Shown piece by piece: positions 35,672 through 45,097 of a stretch of 64,000 nt of DNA. The stretch comes from Methylococcus sp. EFPC2 (GTDB taxonomy: Bacteria > Pseudomonadota > Gammaproteobacteria > Methylococcales > Methylococcaceae). Under the pieces are notes generated by a model. That model ran no database searches. It saw only the letters and a program-made list of their open reading frames with translations, and had not been told where the DNA came from. The stretch lies in assembly GCF_016925495.1 (NCBI RefSeq), contig NZ_CP070491.1:1302001-1366000 (forward strand). The letters are read 5' to 3'. Both the position numbers and the translations under genes were made by a program. How positions within the stretch are numbered: position 1 is the first letter of the stretch; each line of letters begins with the position of its first letter.

Positions 35672-37339
35672 TTATCTGTCGCGCCAATTCCACAGGCCAT
35701 CGGCCTTCAGTTCGAGCACCGCGTCGTAATCGTCCTCGGGCTCGTCGGCTTTGCCGATGTTGAGATATCCGATCGAGTGTTCCGAGAGCAGTTCGAGCAT
35801 GTCGTGGAAACGTCCGGCACTCAGCGTACCGCTCACCCGGTTGAGAAATACGTAGGAAGGTCGGGCATGCAGGATGCGGGCAAACGAAAACAACTGCTGC
35901 TCGTCCAGCGACAGCACGCTCGTCCAATCGTGTTCCCGATCGAGGCCGCCCAAGCTGTTCACTACGGGCATCAAGCCCAGTTTTTTGAGGATCGCATCGC
36001 AAGGCTCGCCGTCGGCCGGGTGATTTCCGCTAACCCCCGCGATGAACTCCCTCAAGGTGCCGGGAGGAAAATAAGGGCGTTCCGGCAGAAAATGTATCTG
36101 CTCCGCGCCGGGCAGGATGATATGCCCGGAGCCATGCTCCCACAGGCCCGCGCTGGCTTTGAACAAAGCCTGCTTGGCGTCCTCGTTGGGGCCGGCGATC
36201 AATACCCGGGACTTCGCCGGCACGCTCAGGCTGAGTTCGCTCAGCAGTGGCCTATCGCCTTTGGGGGGCAATAGGCTCAGCTTGTCGTAGCTCCAATTTT
36301 TTTCGTCGCGGGAAATGACGATCCCTTCGGAGCGGCCCGAGCGGGATTCGCGGATGACTTCGCCGAGCGCGCCCAGTCTTGCGATGATGGCGGCGAACGA
36401 GGACAAGGACTGGAATTGATTGACGATGAGGGAAAACGCGCCGACCAGGTGAGCGAATGCCATCGCCGATTGGGTAATCACGCCGAATTCCACCTCGCCG
36501 CGCAGAAACAGGGGGGCGACGATCAGGGTGGGCAGGATCTGGATGAGATAGTTATAGCCCGTGGTGAAAAAGCCCAGGTTTCTGTGCATCAAGATGATGC
36601 GCTGATAGTTGGCGATCAAACTGTGCATCCTTTGCGACAGCCGCGTCTCGATGTTCTCTTCGCGTTGGGCGAGCGCGATGGATTCCGTGTTTTGCCATAC
36701 ATGGTGCAGGGTGCCGCGGAAATCGGCCTCCTTGTCCAGTTGGCTGTATTCCATGCCGATGAGGGGGCGGCCGAGTTTCAGCGTGAGATACGAGCCCAGC
36801 GCTCCATAAGCGAGCGTCACCGCGAACAGCTGGGGACTGATGGTCCACATGACGCCGGAAAAGGTGATGATCGTGATGCTGCCGTTCAGAATCATCAATA
36901 CGAACGACAGCGTGGTCACGGTAAACGAGCGTATATCGTCCGCGATGCGCTGGTCGGGATTTTCTATTCCGCCGTCCTGCTTGAGGCGGTAATAAGTGCG
37001 ATCGGCGAGAAAAGCGCCAACCAGGCGGCGGGTGAGCCAGTCTCGCCATAACATGCCCAGCTTTTGTTCCGTATATCGGAAAATCACCGCGACGAGCGTG
37101 GAAAGGGCGAAGACGACGAGGTAAAGAATGGCCTGGACCGTGAATTCGTCGGCGTTGCGCTCGGCCAGGGCGGTTATGAAATCGCGCCCGACGAAACTGT
37201 TGACGACATTGAGCCCGTTGACCGCGAGCAGCAAGAATAGGAGGGCGGCGGACAAGTACAGGGCTTTTCCGCCGACCTCCGACGCGACGAAACTCTTGGC
37301 GGCGTTAAGTAGCTGCTCCCGGTTCGGCTTGGTTTTCAA
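35672..37339 (-). CDS. SbmA/YddA-type ABC transporter with degenerate ATPase domain
   Basis: 555 residues: an SbmA_BacA-like six-helix membrane domain (about 25-330) fused to an ABC ATPase domain. The ATPase motifs are wrecked: Walker A is GPNEDAKQ (383-390) instead of GxxGxGKS, the signature reads LSLDEQQ (476-482), and Walker B ends LNRVSG (N500, R501 in place of Asp-Glu). The gene has no stop or frameshift. It may work without ATP, as SbmA does with protons, carrying peptides. The TTG start at 37339 has a good Shine-Dalgarno (AAGGGG). Confidence 0.88.
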   Translation of the reverse strand: MKTKPNREQLLNAAKSFVASEVGGKALYLSAALLFLLLAVNGLNVVNSFVGRDFITALAERNADEFTVQAILYLVVFALSTLVAVIFRYTEQKLGMLWRDWLTRRLVGAFLADRTYYRLKQDGGIENPDQRIADDIRSFTVTTLSFVLMILNGSITIITFSGVMWTISPQLFAVTLAYGALGSYLTLKLGRPLIGMEYSQLDKEADFRGTLHHVWQNTESIALAQREENIETRLSQRMHSLIANYQRIILMHRNLGFFTTGYNYLIQILPTLIVAPLFLRGEVEFGVITQSAMAFAHLVGAFSLIVNQFQSLSSFAAIIARLGALGEVIRESRSGRSEGIVISRDEKNWSYDKLSLLPPKGDRPLLSELSLSVPAKSRVLIAGPNEDAKQALFKASAGLWEHGSGHIILPGAEQIHFLPERPYFPPGTLREFIAGVSGNHPADGEPCDAILKKLGLMPVVNSLGGLDREHDWTSVLSLDEQQLFSFARILHARPSYVFLNRVSGTLSAGRFHDMLELLSEHSIGYLNIGKADEPEDDYDAVLELKADGLWNWRDR

Positions 37340-37456
37340 TTCAAAATCCCCTTTTAGTTATTCTTAATAGTGCTTCGAAATACGGCGCGTGATTAAAACC
37401 TATGCCCATGAGCGGCGACCGCTCTTCCGTCCGCCGCGGCAGGATGAGGGGCAAAT

Positions 37457-38356
37457 CTACTTGTCCCACAACCATGCCGCACCTCTCACCCCGCTGGAGT
37501 CGCCGTGCCGGGGCGGTGTCAGTCGCGTGTCCACCCGGTCGGAAAATACCCAGTCATTCCACAGCCGAGGCACGTTGAGGTATAGCCTTTCCAGTTGGGA
37601 TAGCCCACCGCCCAGCACGATCACGTCGGGGTCCAGGATGTTGACGACATGCGCCAGTGCACGGGCCAGGCGCTCTTCGTAGCGGCGCAGACTGGCTTCA
37701 CAGGCGGCGTCGTTCCTGGCGGATTCGGCGATGACCGGTGCCGTCAGGGGGCTCCCGGTCATGTGCAGATGATCGGCCGCGAGTCCGGGGCCCGATAGCC
37801 AGGTTTCTATGCAGCCCGAGCGTCCGCAATAGCAAGCCCGTCCCGGTCTTTCATCGTCACGCGGCCAGGGCAGGGGGTTATGGCCCCATTCGCCGGCGAT
37901 GGCGTTGGGTCCGTTCAGGAGTCTGCCGTTCACCACGATCCCGCCTCCAACGCCGGTTCCGAGGATGACGCCGAAAACCACCGTGGCACCCGCCGCCGCG
38001 CCGTCGCTGGCCTCGGACAAGGCGAAGCAGTCGGCATCGTTGGCCATGCGTACCGGACGGTTCAATTTCCGCTGCAGATCCTCCTGCAACGGCTGGCCGT
38101 TCAGGCAGGTCGAGTTCGAATTCTTGAGCCGTCCTGTGACCCGTGAGGTCGCCCCGGGCGTTCCGATCCCGACCGTGAGCCGGACGGCCAGTTCGCGTTC
38201 CGCATCCGTAACCAGCGCGGCTATGCCGTCCAGGGTTGCCGGGTAGTTGCCCTGGGGCGTGGAAATCCGGCGGCGCCAGACTTCCTGATCACCATCGTCG
38301 AGTACGATGAGTTCGATCTTGGTGCCGCCGAGGTCTATACCCGCCCGCAGTTGCAT
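37457..38356 (-). CDS. ROK-family sugar kinase (fructokinase/Mak-like)
   Basis: 299 residues. The phosphate loop is GIDLGGTKIE, the catalytic Asp is in ANDADCFALSEA, GTGVGGGIVVNG is the second glycine motif, and the zinc site is CYCGRSGCIETWLSGPG. ROK kinases of this length phosphorylate fructose, glucose, mannose or N-acetylglucosamine. The exact sugar is not decided; the LxGPG pattern is usual in fructokinase-like members. It is the first gene upstream of the transporter on the minus strand but separated by 117 bp. Confidence 0.9.
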   Translation of the reverse strand: MQLRAGIDLGGTKIELIVLDDGDQEVWRRRISTPQGNYPATLDGIAALVTDAERELAVRLTVGIGTPGATSRVTGRLKNSNSTCLNGQPLQEDLQRKLNRPVRMANDADCFALSEASDGAAAGATVVFGVILGTGVGGGIVVNGRLLNGPNAIAGEWGHNPLPWPRDDERPGRACYCGRSGCIETWLSGPGLAADHLHMTGSPLTAPVIAESARNDAACEASLRRYEERLARALAHVVNILDPDVIVLGGGLSQLERLYLNVPRLWNDWVFSDRVDTRLTPPRHGDSSGVRGAAWLWDK

Positions 38357-38688
38357 GCCCGCTCCGCCTTAAATCATGAGGAAAAGGGGGCAGATTCTAA
38401 GCGTCCCGGCCCGCACATGCCATCTTGGCCCATCCCGCGCCGGTCCCCGTCCCGGCGGCGTCCGTGCGACGATCCGGAGGCGGCCGGAACGGCTGGACAC
38501 TTCCTCGCGCGATGTGAATAATTCCCACGGGCGAAGTATTCCCATGTCGTTTCGGCCCGAAGGGTTCGTCAGCCTGACATCTCGCCAGGAGTCTCGACTT
38601 ATGTCCGTGTACGCATACTCCCCTAGCCACGTTCGCGCAGCGAGATCGCGTTTTTCCCGGCCGTTCTCCGGCCGGCGGCCCTACCCGA
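38357..38688. other. Divergent intergenic region
   Basis: 332 bp between the ROK kinase and the iron-type permease gene. It must carry promoters for both. I see no Fur box clear enough to claim and no other gene. Confidence 0.4.
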
Positions 38689-40380
38689 TTGCGCAGATGG
38701 CTTAAGCGGGCCGGGAATTTGCCCAAGAACCGCCAGTCACCGGTAGGGGTGACGCAGGCCGACAGAACGGACGCACCTTTTTCAGCACCCACGACCGGCC
38801 GGTTTTCCCAACGACTGTTGGGCATACTGTGTCTGCTGCTGTGCGCACTGGTCTTGATGCCGGTACTGCAGACGGGATCGACCCTGTTCGGGGCGGAACC
38901 CGGAGCATGGGCGACGCCCATGCTGCCGCAATTGCTGGGCAATACCGTCGAACTGGCATTGGGGGTGGTGGCCGGCGCCGGAATCATCGGCACCGCTTTG
39001 GCTTGGCTCACCTCTCTGTACCGTTTTCCCGGGCGCGACTGGCTGGTGACTGCCCTGGCGCTACCCTTGGCGATGCCGGCCTATGTGCTGGCTTTCGTCC
39101 TGCTCGGCGCGTTCGAAACCAGCGGCCCCGTTCTCACCGCCGGGCGTGCCTTGTTCGGCGCGGATGTCCGCTTGCCTTCCCCGGGCTCCGGAGCGGGCTT
39201 GACGGTCGCGCTCGTGCTGGCGTTTTATCCCCATGTCTATCTCCTGGCGCGCAACGCCTTTCTCCAGCGCTCGATACCGATCATGGAGGCCGCCCGCAGC
39301 TTGGGCGCGGGACCCTGGACGGTTTTTTTCCGTGTCAGCCTGCCTTTGGCCTGGCCCTGGATCGGCGCCGGCTTGGCCCTGGTAAGCATCGAAACGCTGG
39401 CCGAATTCGGTGCGGTTTCGCTCTACGGCTACGAAACATTCACCACCGCGATCTACCGGACCGGAGTGGGCCTGGATCTGCCGCTCGCCGGCAGGCTGTC
39501 GGCCTTGCTGCTGTTGTTTACGCTTCTGGTCGCCGGCGCCGAACAGTCCCTGCGCCTCCGTCAACGACGCCGTCAAGCCGCCACCCCGCGTGCGCGCGTG
39601 CGGACCAGGCGGCTTGACGGCTGGCGCGCCGTCATGGCGACGGCCGCCGCGGGATCGGTGCTCATGCTGGCCTTTGTCCTTCCCGTCACCCAGATCGTGA
39701 TATGGGGTGTGGTGGGGCTGCTCTCGCCCGATGACAGCCAATTTTTCGAACCCGCGCTGAATACCCTGATGCTGGCGGGAGCCGGCGCAGCCCTGATCGC
39801 CACCGGAGCGCTCGTCTTGGGATGGCGCTATCGTGATCGAGCGGCCCGGCCGGCGCGGCTGGTCGTGCGCCTGGCGAGCTTGGGCTACGCGATGCCCGGC
39901 GTGGCCGTGGCGATAGCGGTCTATTCCGTGCTGGCGGAACTCGAAGGGTCGGCAGGCGGCCATGCGTCGGCTCTCTCCCTTATCGGCGGGCTCTCGGGCT
40001 TGCTGGCCGCTTATGTCATCCGATTTCTGGCGGCCGGCTTTGGCGCCATCGACAAGGGTATCGAGCGCCTGACGCCCGGCATGGAAGCGGCGGCGCGCAG
40101 TCTGGGCGTGAAGGGATACGCGCTGTGGCGCCGGCTCTACGCACCGCTGCTGCTCGGCGGGCTGTTCGAAGCCTGGATACTGGCCATGGTGGAGATCGCA
40201 AGAGAATTACCCGCCACCCTACTGCTACGTCCCGACGGGTGGGACACCCTGGCCGTTAGGACATACGCGTACGCGGTGCAAGGCAACTGGCAGCGGGCCT
40301 CCTTGCCAGCCATGGCTCTGGTCGGCATAGGGCTGATCCCGGTGCTATTGCTGGCGCGGGCGGCGGAGCGCCATCGGTGA
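38689..40380 (+). CDS. FbpB-like ABC transporter permease (fused double permease)
   Basis: About 563 residues, roughly twelve helices in two halves. The two EAA loops are EAARSLGAGPWTVFFRVSLP and EAAARSLGVKGYALWRRLY. This is the layout of ferric-iron and thiamine importers. The TTG start at 38689 is uncertain; another TTG lies at 38716. It overlaps the ATPase gene by 4 bp. No periplasmic binding protein gene lies beside it, so the substrate is inferred only as Fe(III)-like. Confidence 0.85.
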   Translation: MRRWLKRAGNLPKNRQSPVGVTQADRTDAPFSAPTTGRFSQRLLGILCLLLCALVLMPVLQTGSTLFGAEPGAWATPMLPQLLGNTVELALGVVAGAGIIGTALAWLTSLYRFPGRDWLVTALALPLAMPAYVLAFVLLGAFETSGPVLTAGRALFGADVRLPSPGSGAGLTVALVLAFYPHVYLLARNAFLQRSIPIMEAARSLGAGPWTVFFRVSLPLAWPWIGAGLALVSIETLAEFGAVSLYGYETFTTAIYRTGVGLDLPLAGRLSALLLLFTLLVAGAEQSLRLRQRRRQAATPRARVRTRRLDGWRAVMATAAAGSVLMLAFVLPVTQIVIWGVVGLLSPDDSQFFEPALNTLMLAGAGAALIATGALVLGWRYRDRAARPARLVVRLASLGYAMPGVAVAIAVYSVLAELEGSAGGHASALSLIGGLSGLLAAYVIRFLAAGFGAIDKGIERLTPGMEAAARSLGVKGYALWRRLYAPLLLGGLFEAWILAMVEIARELPATLLLRPDGWDTLAVRTYAYAVQGNWQRASLPAMALVGIGLIPVLLLARAAERHR

Positions 40381-41441
40381 GTCCGCGTCTGGAGTTGAGC
40401 GCGGTCCACGTGACACGCGGCGCGCATCTGGTGATCAAGGGCGTTACGCTGCAATTGCCGCCGGGGATGATCGGTTGCCTGCTGGGGCCGAGCGGTTGCG
40501 GCAAAACGGCCTTATTCAGGGCCATCGCCGGATTCGAGCCGGTTTCGCGGGGAGCCATACACATCGACGGCGCCAAGGTGGCCTCCCCGCTGGTGACCGT
40601 GCCTCCCGAGGATAGGCTGGTCGGGGTGGTGTTTCAGGATTTTGCGCTTTTCCCCCATTTGACGGTGGCGGAGAATATCGCATTCGGTCTGAGCGAAATC
40701 AGGTCCGGCGAACGGCAGGGGCGCATCGCCGAGATGCTTGTACTCTTCGGGCTGGGCGGGGCGGCGCATTGCCATCCGTATCAATTGACCGCCGATCAGC
40801 AGCGTAGGCTGGCCTTCGCGCGTGCCATTGCGCCTAGGCCGCGGCTCCTGCTGATAGACGAGCCTTTCGCCGATGCGGATGCGGAAAACCGATTGCGTCT
40901 AGCGCACGATCTGCGTCTGATGCTCAAGGAAGCCGAGATGACCGCTTTGCTGGCGACCGCGGATCAACAGGAGGCATTCGCCGCCGCCGACCGCATCGGC
41001 GTGATGTCGGCGGGGGTATTACAGCAATGGGCCGATGCGGAAACCCTTTATCAGCAGCCTGCCAATCGCGTCGTCGCGCAGCTCATCGGTCAGGGCGTGG
41101 TGCTGAGCGCACGGGTGGGAGGCGCGGGCGATTTGCTGCACACTCCCCTGGGCGATGTTCTGCTTCCCGAATCGGCGCAGGCGCCGCCCCTGGGTCACTA
41201 TGTGGGTATCCTCGTACGCCCTTGCCACGTGCGCCTGAGCGCGGACGAGAAGTCCAACGCGACGCTGATCCGCCGGTTTTATCGTGGGGCCGACGTGTTA
41301 TATGTATTGCGCCTGGACAGCGGGCAGGAAATATCCGCCACAGCCCCTTCCTGCAGCCGCTATCCGCTCGGGGAAAGGCTGCATGCCAGCCTGGACAGGC
41401 TTACGCCACCGATATTGGTCAACCTGGAAGGGCGCGTGTGA
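40377..41441 (+). CDS. FbpC-like ABC ATPase with unusual signature and H-loop
   Basis: 354 residues, GTG start coupled to the permease (GTGA). Walker A GPSGCGKT (37-44), Q-loop VVFQDF and Walker B LLLIDEP are normal. The signature is LTADQQ (137-142) in place of LSGGQQ, and the H-loop reads LATADQ with Ala195 where His is expected. A C-terminal TOBE-like regulatory domain follows from about residue 240. ATP binding should hold, while hydrolysis may be poor. Confidence 0.85.
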   Translation: MSPRLELSAVHVTRGAHLVIKGVTLQLPPGMIGCLLGPSGCGKTALFRAIAGFEPVSRGAIHIDGAKVASPLVTVPPEDRLVGVVFQDFALFPHLTVAENIAFGLSEIRSGERQGRIAEMLVLFGLGGAAHCHPYQLTADQQRRLAFARAIAPRPRLLLIDEPFADADAENRLRLAHDLRLMLKEAEMTALLATADQQEAFAAADRIGVMSAGVLQQWADAETLYQQPANRVVAQLIGQGVVLSARVGGAGDLLHTPLGDVLLPESAQAPPLGHYVGILVRPCHVRLSADEKSNATLIRRFYRGADVLYVLRLDSGQEISATAPSCSRYPLGERLHASLDRLTPPILVNLEGRV

Positions 41442-41448
41442 GCGGCAC

Positions 41449-42006
41449 TCAGCCGCCGCGCGTCTCGCGCCAGTAACTACGCCCCCAGATGAGGACGTAG
41501 ATAATGCCGCTGAGCGCCGTAGTCGCCAGCACCAGGCACGTCAGAGTGGACAGCAAGAGTGGAGGCAAGGGCGCGACGCCGTGTTCGAATAATACGGCGA
41601 CGATCAGCACGAGTTGCAGAAAGGTATTGAGCTTGCTGGTCCAGTGCGGACGGCCTTCGAAGGGATGCAGCAACAGGTAGTAGGCGATGGCGCCGCCCAG
41701 TATGACCACGTCGCGCGCCACGACGGCTGCGGTGACCCAAACGGGCAGCAGACCGAGGTGCGCACCCAGGATGAAGCAGGTGAGCAGTAGCAGCTTGTCG
41801 GCCAGCGGATCCAGCAGGGAGCCGAGCTTGCTTTGCCAGTGGTAATGCTTGGCGAGAAAACCGTCGAGGCCGTCGGAGACGCCCGCCACGATAAACAGGG
41901 AAAGCGCCAGTTCGTAGCGCCCGTTCAGCATGTAATGCGCCACCGGATAGACCAGCAGCACGCGTAGCACCGAAATGATATTGGGGATGTGGCGTGCCCG
42001 GATCAT
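41449..42006 (-). CDS. CDP-alcohol phosphatidyltransferase (PgsA-like)
   Basis: 185 residues with about six helices. The family motif is DGLDGFLAK..G..LDPLADK, with Lys for the usual Arg after the Ala. It starts NIISVLRVLLV as PgsA does, so it probably makes phosphatidylglycerol phosphate from CDP-diacylglycerol, though other CDP-alcohol transferases share the fold. ATG 42006 begins MIRARHIPN; the longer frame upstream is rejected because it overlaps the promoter region. It is divergent from purM, an order seen in other gammaproteobacteria. Confidence 0.85.
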   Translation of the reverse strand: MIRARHIPNIISVLRVLLVYPVAHYMLNGRYELALSLFIVAGVSDGLDGFLAKHYHWQSKLGSLLDPLADKLLLLTCFILGAHLGLLPVWVTAAVVARDVVILGGAIAYYLLLHPFEGRPHWTSKLNTFLQLVLIVAVLFEHGVAPLPPLLLSTLTCLVLATTALSGIIYVLIWGRSYWRETRGG

Positions 42007-42212
42007 GTGGGTTTCACAAAAAAACGGTAAAGGGCGACGAAGGATGAGCCTCCCGACAAGCCACCGCCCGCGATGTACAATACCACACTCGAATCGAAGC
42101 GGAAGATCGGCGCGGTCGCACGCGAACCGGGCGTCGGAAGCTCCCACCCTATCCATGTCCGGCGGGCCTTTAGGCCTCGCTCGGGCCGAGGCCCCATCCA
42201 GAGGAATAGCCC

Positions 42213-43268
42213 TTGAATACGACTCGTGACCCAGGTCTTAGTTATAAAAGCGCCGGCGTGGACATCAGCGCCGGCAACGCGTTGGTGGAACGGATCAAGC
42301 CCGTCGCGGCACGGACCCGGATCCCCGGCGTACTGGCCGGGCTGGGCGGATTCGGTTCCTTGTTCGAACTGCCGCTCGACCGCTACCGCCAGCCGATACT
42401 GGTGGCCGGTACCGATGGCGTCGGCACCAAGCTGAAACTCGCCATAGATTCGGGCCGTCATGGCGGCGTTGGTATCGACCTGGTGGCGATGTGTGTCAAC
42501 GACATCGTGGTGCAAGGCGCGGAGCCGCTCTTTTTCCTCGACTACTACGCGACCGGCAAACTGGATGTCGAGGTCGCCGCCAGCGTGATCGAAGGCATAG
42601 GCAAAGGCTGCGAACTGGCCGGCTGCGCCCTCGTCGGCGGCGAGACGGCCGAGATGCCGGGCATGTATCCGCCCGGGGAATACGATCTGGCCGGTTTCAG
42701 CGTCGGTGTGGTGGAAAAGTCCCGCCTGCTCGACGGCAGCCGCGTGCAACCGGGCGATGTGTTGTTGGGCCTGGCGTCTTCCGGGCCGCACTCCAACGGC
42801 TATTCCTTGATCCGCAAGGTTTTGGAACGTTCTGGCGCCGGCTTCGACGACCTGCTGGGCGACAAGACGCTGGGCGACCGGCTGATGGCTCCGACCCGCA
42901 TCTACGTCAAATCCTTGCTGCGTCTATTGGAGTCCGTGGAGGTCCACGCCTTCGCCCATATTACCGGTGGCGGCATCACGGAAAACCTTCCGCGGGTGCT
43001 CCCCGAAGGAAGTGCCGCGGCGATCGACCTGTCGGCCTGGGCGTTGCCGGCCATCTTCGGATGGCTGAAGGAGCAGGGCAATATCGAGGAAGCGGAAATG
43101 TTGCGTACCTTCAACTGCGGAGTCGGCATGATCGTCTGCGTCGGTCCCGAGGACGAAACGCGCGCGATCGCGACATTGACGGAAGCCGGCGAACACGTGT
43201 TCCGCTTGGGCCGGATCGAAGCGGGACCAGCCTCCGTGGCCTACTCCGGCCGGCTCCAGTCGGCATGA
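42213..43268 (+). CDS. purM: Phosphoribosylformylglycinamidine cyclo-ligase PurM
   Basis: 351 residues. [57 protein letters not shown] and [15 protein letters not shown] are PurM hallmarks. It closes the imidazole ring in purine synthesis (step 5). The TTG start at 42213 has a good Shine-Dalgarno (AGAGGAA). It is followed by a glycosyltransferase at a 14-bp gap or a 4-bp overlap, depending on the start chosen there. Confidence 0.95.
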   Translation: MNTTRDPGLSYKSAGVDISAGNALVERIKPVAARTRIPGVLAGLGGFGSLFELPLDRYRQPILVAGTDGVGTKLKLAIDSGRHGGVGIDLVAMCVNDIVVQGAEPLFFLDYYATGKLDVEVAASVIEGIGKGCELAGCALVGGETAEMPGMYPPGEYDLAGFSVGVVEKSRLLDGSRVQPGDVLLGLASSGPHSNGYSLIRKVLERSGAGFDDLLGDKTLGDRLMAPTRIYVKSLLRLLESVEVHAFAHITGGGITENLPRVLPEGSAAAIDLSAWALPAIFGWLKEQGNIEEAEMLRTFNCGVGMIVCVGPEDETRAIATLTEAGEHVFRLGRIEAGPASVAYSGRLQSA

Positions 43269-43282
43269 GCGAGGGAGTCGGC

Positions 43283-44020
43283 ATGGAATTGAGTGTCGTG
43301 GTGCCGGTGCACAACGAGGCGGAAAATCTCGCCCCGCTGCTCGGCGAAATCGCCCAGGCGCTGGACGGCGTTCGAGAATATGAGGTCGTCTACGTGGACG
43401 ATGGCAGCCTGGACGATACGGGATCCCGTTTGCTGGCCTTACGCACCGAGTTTCCCCGCTTACGGGTGTTGAGGCACCGGCGGGCCTGCGGCCAGAGCAC
43501 CGCCTTGCTGACCGGTATCCGCGCGGCGCGCGCGCCGGTGATCGCGACCCTGGATGGTGATGGCCAGAACGATCCGGCGGACATTCCACGCTTATGGTCC
43601 GCCCTCATGGAACTGCAGACCGAACAACCGCTCGCGATGGTAGCCGGTTACCGCAAGCGCCGGCAGGACACCGGGTGGCGGCGTTTCTCGTCGCGCGTGG
43701 CCAACACCGTACGGGGCGGTTTGCTGCGGGATCACACGCCGGATACGGGATGCGGGCTTAAGGTATTCTCCCGCGAACTCTTTCTACGCCTGCCTTATTT
43801 CGATCACATGCATCGCTTCCTGCCGGCCTTGGCTCAGCGCGCGGGCGGCAAGGTCGTTTCAGTGGAAGTCAACCATCGGCCACGCCTGGCCGGGGTGTCC
43901 AAATACGGCACCTGGCAACGGCTATGGGTAGGCATCGTCGACCTGGTCGGGGTCATGTGGCTGCAGAGACGGGCCCACCTTCCAGACATCGACGAATCGG
44001 AAGGCCCCTTGATCAACTAG
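43283..44020 (+). CDS. Family 2 glycosyltransferase (DPM1/ArnC-like)
   Basis: About 245 residues without C-terminal membrane helices. The fold starts MELSVVVPVHNEAENL, with DDGS and the metal-binding DGDGQNDP. Q-x-x-RW is replaced by the MHRFLPALAQRAG region typical of polyprenyl-phosphate sugar transferases. It probably links a sugar to a lipid carrier for the envelope. ATG 43283 has a strong Shine-Dalgarno (GAGGGAG); ATG 43265, overlapping the purM stop, is an alternative. A GT39 enzyme that could use the product lies downstream. Confidence 0.88.
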   Translation: MELSVVVPVHNEAENLAPLLGEIAQALDGVREYEVVYVDDGSLDDTGSRLLALRTEFPRLRVLRHRRACGQSTALLTGIRAARAPVIATLDGDGQNDPADIPRLWSALMELQTEQPLAMVAGYRKRRQDTGWRRFSSRVANTVRGGLLRDHTPDTGCGLKVFSRELFLRLPYFDHMHRFLPALAQRAGGKVVSVEVNHRPRLAGVSKYGTWQRLWVGIVDLVGVMWLQRRAHLPDIDESEGPLIN

Positions 44021-44142
44021 CCTGAGCTTAAAGTATGGGCTGGCGCCCGGCTCAGTGTTCAATGAACGGATGTTCAAAGCGGCTAGACCGGCAGGGGGAT
44101 TTTTCGGTGTGGCTGCCGCCCTAAAACGAAGAGGGAATCAAC

Positions 44143-44937
44143 GTGAAAAAGATTATTAAGCTGCTCGTTCGGCTGCCCTTGATACTGCTGCTCTCTCCGC
44201 GCCAGGGCTTGAGGACTTTGCGTGGTTTGATTTTGTTTTTTCGCGATTACCTGACGCTAAAAAAGCAAGTGCCGCTTGCGGTAAAGGAGTTTCCTTTTGG
44301 GGCGCTTTTCCCTTGTATCGAAGACCGATTTGACGAGGGCGGGGTTGCCAAGGGACATTATTTTCATCAAGACCTACTGGTCGCCAGAAGAATATTTCAG
44401 AATGAGCCGAAAACGCATGTCGATGTAGGATCGCGAATAGATGGATTTGTGGCCCATGTCGCGTCGTTCAGGCCGATCAAGGTGGTCGATATTCGCCCCT
44501 TATCGAATAAAGTACCCAATATCGAGTTCGTTCGGGCAGATCTGATGGCCGACCTGGATCAAAGTCTTGTCGATTCGTGCGATTCGCTCTCCTGCCTTCA
44601 TGCGCTCGAGCATTTCGGCTTGGGCCGTTATGGCGATACCGTGGATTATGACGGTTATGTGCGTGGGTTTGATAACTTATACAAGATAGTGAAGCCGGGT
44701 GGAAAGTTTTATTTCTCGGTTCCCATCGGCCCACAGCGCATCGAGTTTAATGCGCACAGGGTTTTTTCGGTTGATTACCTGATGGAATGTTTTGCGGGGA
44801 AGTATAGGGTCGACTTTATTTCATTTGTGGATGATAGGGGCGACTTGCATGAACACGTACAGTACGAGCAAAAGGATTTGGCGGGCAACTTCGGCTGTTG
44901 GCTGGGATGCGGTATTTTTGAATTGACAAAGTTATAG
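44143..44937 (+). CDS. DUF268-family protein, low GC
   Basis: 264 residues with a hydrophobic and basic N-terminus (LLVRLPLILLLSPRQGLRTL). The core has methyltransferase-like features: THVDVGSRIDGFVAHVA, then LHALEHFGLGRYGD and KPGGKFYFSVPIGPQRIEFN. DUF268 proteins often accompany glycan genes. Base composition is clearly more AT-rich than the neighbours, with long T runs, so recent transfer is likely. A SAM-dependent role is inferred, not shown. Confidence 0.82.
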   Translation: MKKIIKLLVRLPLILLLSPRQGLRTLRGLILFFRDYLTLKKQVPLAVKEFPFGALFPCIEDRFDEGGVAKGHYFHQDLLVARRIFQNEPKTHVDVGSRIDGFVAHVASFRPIKVVDIRPLSNKVPNIEFVRADLMADLDQSLVDSCDSLSCLHALEHFGLGRYGDTVDYDGYVRGFDNLYKIVKPGGKFYFSVPIGPQRIEFNAHRVFSVDYLMECFAGKYRVDFISFVDDRGDLHEHVQYEQKDLAGNFGCWLGCGIFELTKL

Positions 44938-45097
44938 GCGATGTTCGCCGGCTGCCTAATTTTTCCCGGATTTTCCATGCCGGTTGGGCCGTTCAGTGTC
45001 GGCCGCGGTGCGGCGGAGCGACGCATTTTGTCCGGCATTATTTATTATGTTTGATGGCTCTTAATTATATTTCTTGCATGCAGGCCCATTCCTTCAG

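Noticed and set aside
42491-44020. A 509-residue glycosyltransferase frame
   Set aside because: The first half is Arg-rich shadow of purM; the enzyme begins at 43265 or 43283.
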